This document shows, in pieces, positions 36,439-45,319 of a DNA stretch of 64,000 bases; the first letter of the stretch is position 1; each line of letters starts with the position of its first letter. Both the position numbers and the translations under genes were made by a program. Source of the DNA: Desulfuromonas sp. KJ2020 (lineage in GTDB: Bacteria; Desulfobacterota; Desulfuromonadia; Desulfuromonadales; SZUA-540); assembly GCF_024197615.1 (NCBI RefSeq), contig NZ_JAKUKE010000002.1, forward strand, positions 61,001 to 125,000, read 5' to 3'. The notes beneath the pieces are model-generated. The model searched no databases, was not told where the DNA came from, and saw only the letters and a program-made list of their open reading frames with translations.

Positions 36439-37617
36439 ATGTCTGAAAACGCTGCCTCCGATACCACCGTCATCCAGGTGGACGGCAAGGAGATCCTTCT
36501 TGTCGGAACCGCCCATATCTCCCAGGAATCGGTTGAAACCGTCCGCCGGGTCATTGAAGAGCAAGCCCCCGATACTGTCTGCGTCGAACTCGATTCCCAA
36601 CGCTATCAATCGCTTAAAGACCCCAACCGCTGGCATTCCTTGAATCTGATTCAGGTCCTGAAAAAAGGCCAGGGACCTTTTCTGCTGGCCAACCTGGTGC
36701 TGGCCTCCTTTCAGAAGCGCATGGGATTGCAAACCGGGGTCAAGCCTGGCGCCGAACTGGCCGAGGCGGCATCTTTGGCTGAAGAAAAGGGTTTGACGGT
36801 GCGCCTGGTGGATAGGGAAATCCGCACCACGCTGCTGCGCGCCTGGAGGAAAACAGGCTTATGGAAGAAAATGCAGTTGGTGAGCACGATGCTGGCCAGC
36901 CTCTTCGACAACCAGAAGCTGGATGAAGAGGAATTGGCCCGCCTGCGCCAGACCGATACCCTTTCGGCCATGCTCGATGAGATGGCCACCGTGCTCCCTT
37001 CGGTGAAGACCATTCTGGTCGACGAACGCGACACCTACATGGCTCACCACATCCGCCAGGCTCCCGGCGAAAAGATTGTCGCCGTGGTCGGAGCCGCCCA
37101 CCTGCCCGGAATCATCCGCCATCTGAAGGACGACGATACGCCAGCCCAGGACATAAAGGAAATCTCCACCATTCCTGCCAAGTCAGGGTTCTCGAAATTC
37201 GTGCCCTGGCTCATTCCCCTCATTGTGGCGGGGCTGTTTGTCGTCGGCTTTTTTTTTGGTGACCGGGAAAGGATAGCGGGAGCCGCCCTGGCCTGGGTGC
37301 TGGCCAACGGCCTGCTGGCCTCTTTGGGCGCCTTGCTGGCGCTGGGGCATCCGCTGACGGTACTGGCGGCTTTCGTGGCCGCCCCTATCACTTCACTCAA
37401 CCCCACCATCGGCGCCGGTTTCGTCACCGGTCTGGTACAGGCTTTTGTCGCGCCCCCGTCGGTTCGCGACATGGAACAGGCCAGCGACGACCTGGCCACT
37501 CTGCGAGGCTGGTGGAGCAATCGCATGACCCGTGTGTTGCTCGTTTTCCTCTTCTCTTCCCTGGGCTCGGCTATCGGAACGGTAGTGGCCTTTCGCTGGC
37601 TCAAGGACCTTCTCTAG
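36439..37617 (+). CDS. TraB/PrgY family membrane protein
   Basis: The 392-residue protein has an N-terminal TraB/PrgY domain with the conserved VGTAHIS (GTAH) motif near residue 22, ELDSQR, and a second conserved VVGAAHLPG motif near 220, followed by three or four C-terminal membrane helices. The fold is related to TIKI/EreA-type metal hydrolases, and enterococcal TraB/PrgY removes peptide pheromone. Its role in this organism is unknown. The ATG at 36439 was chosen because it follows the terminator of the 6S-like RNA; an in-frame ATG at 36370 lies inside that RNA. The ribosome site AGGTG is weak. Confidence 0.88.
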   Translation: MSENAASDTTVIQVDGKEILLVGTAHISQESVETVRRVIEEQAPDTVCVELDSQRYQSLKDPNRWHSLNLIQVLKKGQGPFLLANLVLASFQKRMGLQTGVKPGAELAEAASLAEEKGLTVRLVDREIRTTLLRAWRKTGLWKKMQLVSTMLASLFDNQKLDEEELARLRQTDTLSAMLDEMATVLPSVKTILVDERDTYMAHHIRQAPGEKIVAVVGAAHLPGIIRHLKDDDTPAQDIKEISTIPAKSGFSKFVPWLIPLIVAGLFVVGFFFGDRERIAGAALAWVLANGLLASLGALLALGHPLTVLAAFVAAPITSLNPTIGAGFVTGLVQAFVAPPSVRDMEQASDDLATLRGWWSNRMTRVLLVFLFSSLGSAIGTVVAFRWLKDLL

Positions 37618-37633
37618 ATCCGTTTGCAGCTGC

Positions 37634-39268
37634 CTATCTGGCTTGTAGGGCATCTTCCAGCCCCAGGTCGCGCCAATAGGGGTCTTTGCGAAAATGAAGT
37701 GCACCGGTGTGGTCGACCCAGGCGGTAAAATAGAGCAGATGGACAGGAATCGCCTCGGGCAGATTGACGCGCACGGGATGATCCCCTTGGAGCAGATTGA
37801 TAATTTCATCACAATTCCACCCCTTCCCCTCCAGCAGATACTGAGCCAGATCCAGCGGCCGCTCAATACGGATGCACCCCGAACTGAAGGAACGCTCTGA
37901 CCGCGTGAAGAGATGCCGGTCCGGGGTGTCGTGCAGGTAGACGGCATATCGGTTGGGGAACATGAACTTCACCCGCCCCAGGGGATTCCAGGGCCCGGGC
38001 TTCATGCGAAGAATCCCCGGGAAGTTATCGGCATGAATATCCTTCCAGTCCACTTCGCTGATTTCCAACTGTTTGACGGTCTCCTTTGACAGAGGAATGA
38101 CTTCGTAGTGATTTCTTTCCATCCAGGCGGGATCCGCCTTGATCAGCGGGAGTTTGTCTTCTCGCAGAATGGTCGGGGGAACATACCAGTAGGGCGCAAA
38201 CTCCAGGTAGGTCATCCGTCCTGAAAAAACCGGGGTCTTGCGATAGGCGGTTCCCACAATCACCGGCATGGTCATGACGGGAACGCCCTCTTCAACCACC
38301 TGCAGAGCAAAATCGGCGATATTGACAAGAACATAACGCTCGCCCAGACTTTTTGGCAGCCAGCGCCAGCGCTCCATATTCCGCTCAATCTGCCGAATCC
38401 GCACGGCGACCGGGACACCGAGTTCGGCCCGGGTGCGCGCCCCCAGGACGCCGTCAGCCGACAATCCCTGGCGAGCCTGCCAGCGGCGCAGGGCTCTGAC
38501 CGTGTCGCGATCAAGAATAAAGGCATCCTCTTCCGTAAAGTCCGCGAGATCACCCCAGGCCATAAGGCGTTGTTTCAGCAGGCGAACCTGGGGATGGACG
38601 TCGCCAGGGCGCAGGGTGGGTCCGGAGGGGAAAGGCCCCCATGCCCCCGTGGAGTTCAATCGGCGTAATTCGTCAAGGGCCGCCCGCAACTGCACATAAC
38701 CGGGTGCCACCGGAGCCAGGTCAGCCAGAATGGGTCCGATGCGGTCCACGGTCAAAGCATATTGGAGGAACTTGCTCACCTCTGCTTTTCGCGGCGACGC
38801 CTTCCAGCCGTTGTGGAGAGTGGCCGGGTCAAGACGTCCCTGGATCTGATGGGTGGCATAGAGCAGGAAAGCATCGGAGAGTAGGACATCGAGCCGGGCC
38901 AGCCACTCCGCCGCCGGGGTCAGGCCATGTCGCCGGCAGTCTTCCTCGTAACGGAAAAGACTTTCCAGTTTGAAGAGATGGTAATCTTCCGGGCAAAGTC
39001 CTTCGTCAGCGGCACCCCGAACAATCTCCAAAAACTCGTGAGCCTGTCGTCCGACCGACACAGCATCCGTCCAGGCTGGCTCTGCGTTTCTCGCCTGGTA
39101 AAAAGCAGCGACGGATTCGGTCATCCGAAGCTCCTCCATCCCCGAAAATGCCGGCGGTTGCGAGAGAATCAACGCGCGGATAAGCTCACGGCCAGCCCCC
39201 TGCTCCAGCGCCCAGGACGGACCGGCGAGCAGCATAACAAGAATGATCAGGCAAACAATCCTGGACAT
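37634..39268 (-). CDS. YcbB-type L,D-transpeptidase with peptidoglycan-binding domain
   Basis: The 544-residue exported protein has an N-terminal signal (MSRIVCLIILVMLLAG), a scaffold domain, a PG_binding_1-like helical module (VRLLKQRLMAWGDL, RRWQARQGLSADGVLG) and a C-terminal YkuD domain with HDTP and the active-site Cys in SSGCIRIERP. Domain order and length match LdtD/YcbB, which makes 3-3 cross-links in murein and bypasses penicillin-binding proteins. GAGGAG stands six bases before the chosen ATG. It is convergent with the TraB gene. Confidence 0.93.
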   Translation of the reverse strand: MSRIVCLIILVMLLAGPSWALEQGAGRELIRALILSQPPAFSGMEELRMTESVAAFYQARNAEPAWTDAVSVGRQAHEFLEIVRGAADEGLCPEDYHLFKLESLFRYEEDCRRHGLTPAAEWLARLDVLLSDAFLLYATHQIQGRLDPATLHNGWKASPRKAEVSKFLQYALTVDRIGPILADLAPVAPGYVQLRAALDELRRLNSTGAWGPFPSGPTLRPGDVHPQVRLLKQRLMAWGDLADFTEEDAFILDRDTVRALRRWQARQGLSADGVLGARTRAELGVPVAVRIRQIERNMERWRWLPKSLGERYVLVNIADFALQVVEEGVPVMTMPVIVGTAYRKTPVFSGRMTYLEFAPYWYVPPTILREDKLPLIKADPAWMERNHYEVIPLSKETVKQLEISEVDWKDIHADNFPGILRMKPGPWNPLGRVKFMFPNRYAVYLHDTPDRHLFTRSERSFSSGCIRIERPLDLAQYLLEGKGWNCDEIINLLQGDHPVRVNLPEAIPVHLLYFTAWVDHTGALHFRKDPYWRDLGLEDALQAR

Positions 39269-39344
39269 AAGCAACTCCTCGACCTTGTCAAGGATAGCCC
39301 AGAATCAGGCAAAATCCAGCCAAAGACAGCTGCCAAAAATACAA

Positions 39345-39378
39345 AAAAGGCAGGTCGCTCTGAAGCAACCTGCCTGAT
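39345..39378 (-). terminator. Terminator behind the aldehyde dehydrogenase gene
   Basis: On the minus strand GGCAGGT-T-GCT and AGC-G-ACCTGCC (39374-39349) form a long stem, followed by six T residues. Confidence 0.9.
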
Positions 39379-39411
39379 GATGCAACATAAAAAAACGAAT
39401 TATTTTCGGTT

Positions 39412-40776
39412 TCAGCCAATCCAGATGGTCTGGATGTTCACGAACTCCTTGATACCGTAATGGGAGAGTTCCCGTCCGTACCCAGAAATCTTGACCCCCC
39501 CGAACGGCAGCCTCGGGTCACTCTTGACAATCCCGTTGACAAAAACGGCTCCGGCCTCCACCTGCCCTGCGATGGCCTCGCCCTGGGCAATATCCCGAGT
39601 CCACACCGATCCGCCAAGACCAAAAGGCGTATCATTGGCGACCCGCAGGGCTTCCTGGGCATCCTTGACCCGGATGACGGAGGCCACGGGACCGAAAAAT
39701 TCTTCATGGTAAGCCGGCATCCCGGGTTTAACATCAACCAGAATGGTGGGTGGATAAAAGTATCCCGGCTGCTTCAGCGGAGCACCACCCAAGGCGACCT
39801 TGGCGCCTTTTTCCAACGAGGCAGTCACCTGTCCATGAAGCTCCATCATCAGGTCCTCGCGGGCCTGCGGACCGACCTGGGTTTTGGGGTCGAGAGGATC
39901 ACCGACAACCAGATTCCCCATCGCGGACTTGAACTTGGCCAGAAATGAATCGTAGACCTCGTCAACGACAATAAAACGTTTGGCGGCGATGCAGCTCTGA
40001 CCCGAGTTGATGCAGCGCGCCCGTGAAGCCACCGCGGCGGCGTGCTCAACATCGGCATCGGCCAGCACAATAAAAGGATCGCTGCCGCCCAACTCCATGA
40101 CGGTCTTCTTGAGCATCTGTCCAGACTTAGCGGCCACCTTGCGACCGGCGATATCGCTCCCCGTCAGCGTAACCGCCTTGATGTGATCATTTTCGATAAC
40201 CGCATCCACCTTGGAGGAACCGATCATCAAGGTGCGAAACACGTTGGCAGGGAAGCCGGCCCTGACAAAGACCTCCTCAATGGCCAGGGCACTGCGCGGC
40301 ACGTTGGAAGAATGCTTCAGAACACCGGTATTGCCAGCCATGAGCGCGGGGGCGGCAAAACGGAAGACCTGCCAGAGCGGAAAGTTCCAGGGCATGACGG
40401 CCAGCACAGTGCCGATCGGCCGGAAGGCAACATAGGCCCTGCTGCCGTCACTTTCGGCTTTTTCCGGCGCCAGAAATTTTTCGGCATTGTCGGCGTAGTA
40501 ATCGCAGACCCAGGCGCATTTTTCCACCTCACCCTTCCCCTCGGTGATCGGCTTGCCCATTTCGAGAGCCATGGTGCGGGCATATTCATCGGCATTCTGG
40601 CGCAAGACGACGGCAGCCGCTTTCATCAGGCGGGTTCTCTCGGCAAAAGACGTCAGGCGCCATTGCTGCCAGGCGGCGTCGACGTCATCGATCACGGCGG
40701 CCGTTTTCTCCGCAGTCCATTCTTCAAAGGTTTCCAGCAATTCACCCGTCGCCGGGTTGATGGATTCCATCGCCAT
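39412..40776 (-). CDS. NAD(P)-dependent aldehyde dehydrogenase, succinate-semialdehyde type
   Basis: The 454-residue protein is an ALDH with the general base Glu in VMELGGSDPF and catalytic Cys in NSGQSCIAAKR, plus MPWNFPLWQV for cofactor binding. Overall it is most like the short SSADH (GabD/YneI) type that starts MAMESINPATGE. It oxidises succinate semialdehyde or a related aldehyde to the acid. The start at 40776 follows GGGGAGAG; upstream in-frame residues have no ribosome site. It is single, with its own terminator, so no pathway context is given by neighbours. Confidence 0.9.
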   Translation of the reverse strand: MAMESINPATGELLETFEEWTAEKTAAVIDDVDAAWQQWRLTSFAERTRLMKAAAVVLRQNADEYARTMALEMGKPITEGKGEVEKCAWVCDYYADNAEKFLAPEKAESDGSRAYVAFRPIGTVLAVMPWNFPLWQVFRFAAPALMAGNTGVLKHSSNVPRSALAIEEVFVRAGFPANVFRTLMIGSSKVDAVIENDHIKAVTLTGSDIAGRKVAAKSGQMLKKTVMELGGSDPFIVLADADVEHAAAVASRARCINSGQSCIAAKRFIVVDEVYDSFLAKFKSAMGNLVVGDPLDPKTQVGPQAREDLMMELHGQVTASLEKGAKVALGGAPLKQPGYFYPPTILVDVKPGMPAYHEEFFGPVASVIRVKDAQEALRVANDTPFGLGGSVWTRDIAQGEAIAGQVEAGAVFVNGIVKSDPRLPFGGVKISGYGRELSHYGIKEFVNIQTIWIG

Positions 40777-41067
40777 AATTCTCTCCCCTTTCCGCAACGT
40801 AATTGAAGACCTAACAGAAGGCAGATGACATAGAAAAGCCAAGTATCCTGTATTACGCAAAAAAAATTAAGTCTTTTTTTGGGCCGCGCTTGGCGATCTG
40901 CAACTTCAAACTGACACTATAGCTGCTAACCGGTCAGATTCAACTGGGCCTGCTGGTTGGGCATTGACGGCCATTTCTCAAAAAACCTTGAACACTTGAG
41001 CACTTGGCAAACATAGGACATCAACTATATACAATGATTACCCATTTGTCATATTACAATAAGTGGA
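40777..41067. other. AT-rich divergent spacer upstream of the cytochrome gene
   Basis: About 290 bases between the aldehyde dehydrogenase start and the cytochrome promoter, clearly more AT-rich than the coding regions. No open frame of note, tRNA or long repeat was found. It may hold activator sites for the cytochrome promoter; I could not recognise a specific one. Confidence 0.5.
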
Positions 41068-41095
41068 TTGACAACCCGTTCTTTTACATGATAAA
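41068..41095 (+). promoter_or_regulatory. Promoter of the octaheme cytochrome gene
   Basis: A perfect TTGACA (41068-41073) is followed after 16 bases by GATAAA. The leader to the start codon is about 130 nt. A GEMM-type c-di-GMP riboswitch, common before cytochrome genes in this group, was looked for and not found. Confidence 0.6.
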
Positions 41096-41234
41096 ACCTC
41101 AGCGTTTATTCAAAGACGTTTCCCTAGCCTGGAAGTCGTCATTTCACCTGCCAAGACTCGAAATAGGTCGGGTCTTTACCTGTTCCTGGCCGCCTGAGCG
41201 GCTTAAACATTCGGTAACAAACGGAGGTAAGAAC

Positions 41235-42653
41235 ATGCAACAGCAACGTGGAGCAATCACAGCGGTGATCGTTGCCCTGGCCTGCCTGCTGGCCATGCCG
41301 GCCATGGCCCAGGTCGATCACACGTCCTTCATCACCGGCCCCATCACCAGCGGCCCCGAAGCAACTCAGAAATGCCTTGAGTGTCACGAAGACCAGGCCA
41401 TGGACTTCATGAAGACCTCGCACTGGAACTGGGCTCTCGAGCAAGAGGTACATGGGAAGGAAGTCTTCCGCGGCAAGCGCGACGCCATCAACAACTTCTG
41501 CACGTCCGTCTCAGCCAACGAAATCTTCTGCTCCGGCTGTCACGCCGGTTACGGCATGGAAGATGTGAAAACTTTTGACTTCACCGACAAGACCAAGATT
41601 GACTGCCTGGTCTGCCACGACAACACCGGCACCTACAAGAAAGCAGCCGGCACCGGCGGTATGCCCGCCTCCAACCTGGACCTGCTCAATATCGCCCAGA
41701 ATGTCGGCATGCCTGTCCGTGACAACTGCGGCACCTGCCACTTCTTCGGTGGCGGCGGCGACGCCGTTAAGCACGGTGACCTCGACTCCTCCATGTCTTA
41801 CCCCGACCGTGCCACCGACGTGCACATGGACGCCGACGGCCCTGACTTCCAGTGCCAGGAGTGCCACAAGACCGCAAACCATCAGATCACCGGCAACTCC
41901 CTGGGTGTATCCCCCACTGGCAACAGCCATTTCGGCTGCACGCAGTGCCACGAAGCGGCACCCCACGCTGAAAGCCGTCTGAATGATCACGCCGAGGCCG
42001 TTGCCTGCCAGACTTGCCATATCCCCTACTTCGCCAAGAACATCGCCACCAAGATGAGCTGGGACTGGTCCACTGCCGGCGATGATGCCAAGGAGCACGC
42101 CGCCGACAACAAGGACAAGTACGGCAAGCACACCTACGTGAAGAAAAAGGGAACCTTCGAGTACGGCAAGATGGTACAGCCCGAATACGCCTGGTACCAG
42201 GATGGCGCCGCTGACGCTTACCTGCCCGGCGAGAAGATGGATCCTTCCAAGGTGACCAAACTGGCTTACCCGACCTCCACCATCAAGGACAAGGAAGCCA
42301 AGATCTATCCCTTCAAGGTTCACCGCGGCCAGCAGATTTACGACAAAAACCACAAAGTCTTCATCACCGCCAAAGTCTACGGCAACGGCGGTTACTGGAA
42401 AGACTTCGATTGGGATAAAGCGGCCAAACTCGGGATGGAAGAGAATCCCATCATGATTGAAAAGGGCCTCAAGTACAGCGGTGAGTACGGCTTCGCCCCC
42501 ACCGAAATGTACTGGCGCATCAACCACATGGTTTCTCCGGCCGAAGACGCGCTCAAGTGCCTCGACTGCCACGGCGACAACGGTCGTATGGACTGGAAAG
42601 CCCTGGGCTACAAAGGGGATCCCATGAGCAACAAGAAGTGGGCACGCAAGTAA
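41235..42653 (+). CDS. Octaheme c-type cytochrome, tetrathionate-reductase family
   Basis: The 472-residue periplasmic protein has a signal peptide ending at AMAQ (residue 26) and eight CxxCH heme motifs beginning at Cys47, 99, 124, 155, 197, 225, 248 and 442. Spacing, the HEDQAMDFMKTSHW segment after the first heme and the long heme-free stretch between hemes seven and eight fit the octaheme tetrathionate reductase (OTR) family, which reduces tetrathionate, nitrite or hydroxylamine in vitro. The physiological substrate is not settled. GGAGGT lies seven bases before the ATG. It is monocistronic with its own promoter and terminator; no maturation or quinol-oxidising partner is adjacent. Confidence 0.92.
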   Translation: MQQQRGAITAVIVALACLLAMPAMAQVDHTSFITGPITSGPEATQKCLECHEDQAMDFMKTSHWNWALEQEVHGKEVFRGKRDAINNFCTSVSANEIFCSGCHAGYGMEDVKTFDFTDKTKIDCLVCHDNTGTYKKAAGTGGMPASNLDLLNIAQNVGMPVRDNCGTCHFFGGGGDAVKHGDLDSSMSYPDRATDVHMDADGPDFQCQECHKTANHQITGNSLGVSPTGNSHFGCTQCHEAAPHAESRLNDHAEAVACQTCHIPYFAKNIATKMSWDWSTAGDDAKEHAADNKDKYGKHTYVKKKGTFEYGKMVQPEYAWYQDGAADAYLPGEKMDPSKVTKLAYPTSTIKDKEAKIYPFKVHRGQQIYDKNHKVFITAKVYGNGGYWKDFDWDKAAKLGMEENPIMIEKGLKYSGEYGFAPTEMYWRINHMVSPAEDALKCLDCHGDNGRMDWKALGYKGDPMSNKKWARK

Positions 42654-42673
42654 CCCCCCTTCTGCTGATCCTG

Positions 42674-42716
42674 TAAAAAGAGCGGGCTGCCCTAAACGGG
42701 CACCCGCTCTTTTTTA
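42674..42716 (+). terminator. Terminator of the cytochrome gene
   Basis: AAAAAGAGCGGG pairs with CCCGCTCTTTTTT around an inner GCCC-TAAA-GGGC hairpin, ending in a T run. Confidence 0.93.
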
Positions 42717-42717
42717 T

Positions 42718-42769
42718 GCCCCAAAGAAAAGCACGGCACCCCAAAGGGCTGCCGTGCTTTTCTTTGGGC
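42718..42769. repeat. Long near-perfect inverted repeat between convergent genes
   Basis: GCCCAAAGAAAAGCACGGCA and its complement pair over about 20 bp, with one extra C in the left arm and a loop of about 10 bases. It abuts the cytochrome terminator. A terminator for the minus-strand genes is likely, since the stem itself has a TTTTCTTT stretch on either strand. Confidence 0.7.
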
Positions 42770-42794
42770 ATTATCTTTTTAGGGTACTTTAGGC

Positions 42795-42992
42795 CTAGTC
42801 CTCATAGACGAGGACGCGGACCAGACCGATGGTCGCGCCCGTCGAGTCAGTGGTTGGCGCATCGCTTACGGAAATGACCTTGCGGATGTGATTTTCCTGA
42901 ATGAAGCTGTTGATACGCCGGTCAAGCTCTTCCAACTCCTGATGCGCCCGGAATATCTGCAGCGGCTCTCCAAAAGTTTTTACCTTGACCAT
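42795..42992 (-). CDS. Small conserved protein, Cse60-like
   Basis: The 65-residue protein starts VKVKTFGEPL and continues with an acidic helix (ELEELDRRINSFIQEN) and C-terminal strands ending LVRVLVYED. The pattern VKVK-F followed by LE-xx-IN-FI resembles the small Cse60/DUF2758 family, known from Bacillus as a sporulation-associated protein without a defined activity. The match is by eye only. AGGAGGAGGG stands just before the ATG. It lies 26 bases behind the nfu gene in the same direction, which suggests co-transcription. Confidence 0.65.
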   Translation of the reverse strand: MVKVKTFGEPLQIFRAHQELEELDRRINSFIQENHIRKVISVSDAPTTDSTGATIGLVRVLVYED

Positions 42993-43018
42993 ACCCTCCT
43001 CCTTCCTCGATTACGCGG

Positions 43019-43240
43019 TTAGACCTGGACTACCGATTTCACCTCGGGAATTCGTTCTTTCAGGGTCTTTTCGATCCCCATCTTCAGGGTCATCGTCGAC
43101 ATGGGGCAGGAACCGCAGGCTCCCGTCAGTTTGACGCTGACAACTCCGTCATCCGTCACGTCAACCAGTTCGACATCACCACCGTCAGCCTGAAGGGCCG
43201 GACGGACCAGTTGCAGGACTTCTTCTACTTTTTCACGCAT
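43019..43240 (-). CDS. Nfu-type iron-sulfur scaffold (NifU C-terminal domain)
   Basis: The 73-residue protein is a stand-alone Nfu domain with the conserved [13 protein letters not shown] segment and the cluster-binding CGSCP motif near residue 42, ending [14 protein letters not shown]. It carries or transfers a [4Fe-4S] cluster to target proteins. GGAGG precedes the ATG by eight bases. The organism needs many iron-sulfur proteins, including the regulator at 19416-21713, but no direct link is shown. Confidence 0.93.
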   Translation of the reverse strand: MREKVEEVLQLVRPALQADGGDVELVDVTDDGVVSVKLTGACGSCPMSTMTLKMGIEKTLKERIPEVKSVVQV

Positions 43241-43285
43241 GGATTTTCCTCCTCGTTTTTGGTTAGTATAGCCGGATATGGCCCG

Positions 43286-44449
43286 TCAAGCAAAGGCTCC
43301 GGGCAAGGGAATATCGCCAAGGGAGCGGTTACACAAGAGAGACGGTTCGCCAACCCCCTTCCCCTGGATAAGGACCTTGAAGGTTTCCCCCATACCGCCC
43401 TCAGGAACGATGAGATTCTTGAGGGTGAGGCGCAAGGCTCGGGCGCGCTTTTCATCCGTTTCCTTGGCCTGTATCTCCAGCAGCGTTTCCACGAACCCGA
43501 GCGCCATGAGAAACTTGTACTGCGGGCCGAAGAAAAGCGGAACAAGGCCACGTTCGGACCCGAATTTCTGCAAAGCGGTGAAATCGATATGGGAGGTGAT
43601 GTCCTGGCTGCCCGGAGCCTCGTAGGGGTTATCGCTGGGCTGGTGGTGCCTGTAGCACATCAAGGTGCCGTTACGCCGGAATGGGGCATACAGCTCACCG
43701 GCGGGGTAGCCATAGTCGATGGTCAGCACAAAGCCGACCTCGAGCACTTCGGCCACAGCCTGCATCCATTCCACCGCCGGGAGGTTGACCTCAAAGCGGT
43801 TGCCTTCTACCGGTTCGATCCCCACGGCCCGGAAGTAATCGGCGATGCGCGAATCTTCCAGGGGACGGAGTTCTTCGCCCAAGCCGCTCTCGCCGGCGAC
43901 GACATAGACTTCCTTGAGAATCCCATTATGCTTCTCGAACACCCGAACGGGAAAGGCATCAACCAGTTCGTTGGACAAAAAGCAGCCTCGGATATTTTTA
44001 AGGTCAGCGAACTCGCACCAGTCCACACGGCCAAGATGTCGAGACAGCAATTCTTTCTGTCGACCCCGGTTATCCGGGCTGATCTCCACCAGTTGATAGG
44101 TCAGCGCTTCATAAAAATGGGGAGAATCGTCCGCGATGGCATCGAGGATGTCCAGACACAGATGCCCTTCTCCAGCCCCCTGCTCGACCACGGCAAAGGC
44201 TCCTTCGCCAAGCAAACGCCACATCTGGTGCAATTGTTTGGCAATTAAACGACCGAAAATAGAATGCACGCTGGACGAGGTAAAAAAATCCCCCCCCTTG
44301 CCGATACGGTCGCGAGGCGCCATGTAATAGCCGTACTGGGGGTGATAAAGACACTGGCCCATGTATTCCCCAAAGGGGATGCCGCCTGCCTGCCTGATGC
44401 GCTGCAGAAGAAAGGTTTCTAGTGCCGTCGTCTCGTCGTTCCGCGTCAT
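43286..44449 (-). CDS. MidA/NDUFAF7-like SAM-dependent methyltransferase
   Basis: The 387-residue protein belongs to the MidA (DUF185) family: GIPFGEYMGQCLYHPQYGYY, GDFFTSSSVHSIFG, the AdoMet motif VEQGAGEGHL, and LSNELVDAFPVR. Mitochondrial NDUFAF7 dimethylates an arginine of the complex I subunit NDUFS2, and bacterial members are assumed to act on a related or ribosomal target. The ATG at 44449 was chosen for AAGGA eight bases upstream; an ATG seven codons earlier has no ribosome site. Confidence 0.9.
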   Translation of the reverse strand: MTRNDETTALETFLLQRIRQAGGIPFGEYMGQCLYHPQYGYYMAPRDRIGKGGDFFTSSSVHSIFGRLIAKQLHQMWRLLGEGAFAVVEQGAGEGHLCLDILDAIADDSPHFYEALTYQLVEISPDNRGRQKELLSRHLGRVDWCEFADLKNIRGCFLSNELVDAFPVRVFEKHNGILKEVYVVAGESGLGEELRPLEDSRIADYFRAVGIEPVEGNRFEVNLPAVEWMQAVAEVLEVGFVLTIDYGYPAGELYAPFRRNGTLMCYRHHQPSDNPYEAPGSQDITSHIDFTALQKFGSERGLVPLFFGPQYKFLMALGFVETLLEIQAKETDEKRARALRLTLKNLIVPEGGMGETFKVLIQGKGVGEPSLLCNRSLGDIPLPGAFA

Positions 44450-44529
44450 AATTTCATCCTTGCTGGGCATTAAAAGTGGGGAAGTTTACCGCAGTGCCTG
44501 CAGGAAAACAAGCCCGGAGGGAGGGTCCA

Positions 44530-45171
44530 TCAGGGGATAATGCCGAGGATTTTATGAATCTGCAAAAGGTCAGAAGTGTCCCGCACCAATAGAACGCTGC
44601 TGCCCAGGGCCCGAGGGGCTTTCAGGTCGACGGCCTGTCGGTCGCCAACAAAAAGAAAACTGTCGGGAGTGCCCCCAATATCGGCGATCACCTTTTGCAG
44701 GGCATTGGCATCCGGCTTGGGGGTTCCGCAGAACTCGATGGTGTAAAGGCGGGAAAAGAGTTCTTCCACTCCCAACAGGGCCAGGATCTTCCGAGTCAAG
44801 GGCAGATTGTTGTTGGTATAAATATAAAGGTCGCACTGGTCGCGAAGGGAATCGAGCAGAGCAAAGAGGATAGGATCATTCTCCAGGTAGCGTTCGGGGT
44901 GGACATGTTGCTGAAAAGCCCGATGCAGATCGGCGACATCGATCCCCAACTCCAGACAGGTCCTCGTCAGCGTCGGTTCCTCCTCCAGATTTTCCGCCAG
45001 GCGTTTTTTGGCGGAACGCAGCAGGTTGCGGCCCTGGGCCGAAGTCAATCCCCTGGTTTGCGCCACCAGGTTTTCAGCGGCAACGGTAATCTCCCGGGCT
45101 ATTTTCTCACTCGTGTAGAGCGTTCCGTCCAGATCAAAGACGATATTATGGATTTGGGCGGCGCGAAACAT
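44530..45171 (-). CDS. HAD-family pyrimidine 5'-nucleotidase-like phosphatase
   Basis: The protein of about 213 residues has HAD motifs: DLDGTLY with the nucleophile Asp, YTNNN as the Thr motif, Lys in GTPKPDANAL and GDRQAVDL as the acidic motif. The sequence resembles the SDT1/PynA-like pyrimidine 5'-nucleotidase branch. Substrates may include UMP, CMP or other small phosphates. The ATG at 45171 is used; a TTG one codon earlier is possible and no strong ribosome site is visible for either. It follows the GDPD gene at about 150 bases. Confidence 0.82.
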   Translation of the reverse strand: MFRAAQIHNIVFDLDGTLYTSEKIAREITVAAENLVAQTRGLTSAQGRNLLRSAKKRLAENLEEEPTLTRTCLELGIDVADLHRAFQQHVHPERYLENDPILFALLDSLRDQCDLYIYTNNNLPLTRKILALLGVEELFSRLYTIEFCGTPKPDANALQKVIADIGGTPDSFLFVGDRQAVDLKAPRALGSSVLLVRDTSDLLQIHKILGIIP

Positions 45172-45319
45172 CAAACCAGTGAAGACTCCCGGCGAGAGGA
45201 CAAAGGATCTGTCGGGCGGGCGGCAAAGACCCGCTGACGTCTTTTTTTGCCAAACAAACTGTCTAATCTTACCAAAGGTCTAAAAGGAGTCAAAACTGTC
45301 ACCAAGGCAGGCCCCAGGA

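Noticed and set aside
41100..41234. GEMM c-di-GMP riboswitch in the cytochrome leader
   Set aside because: No match to the conserved tetraloop and receptor segments; only short hairpins are visible.
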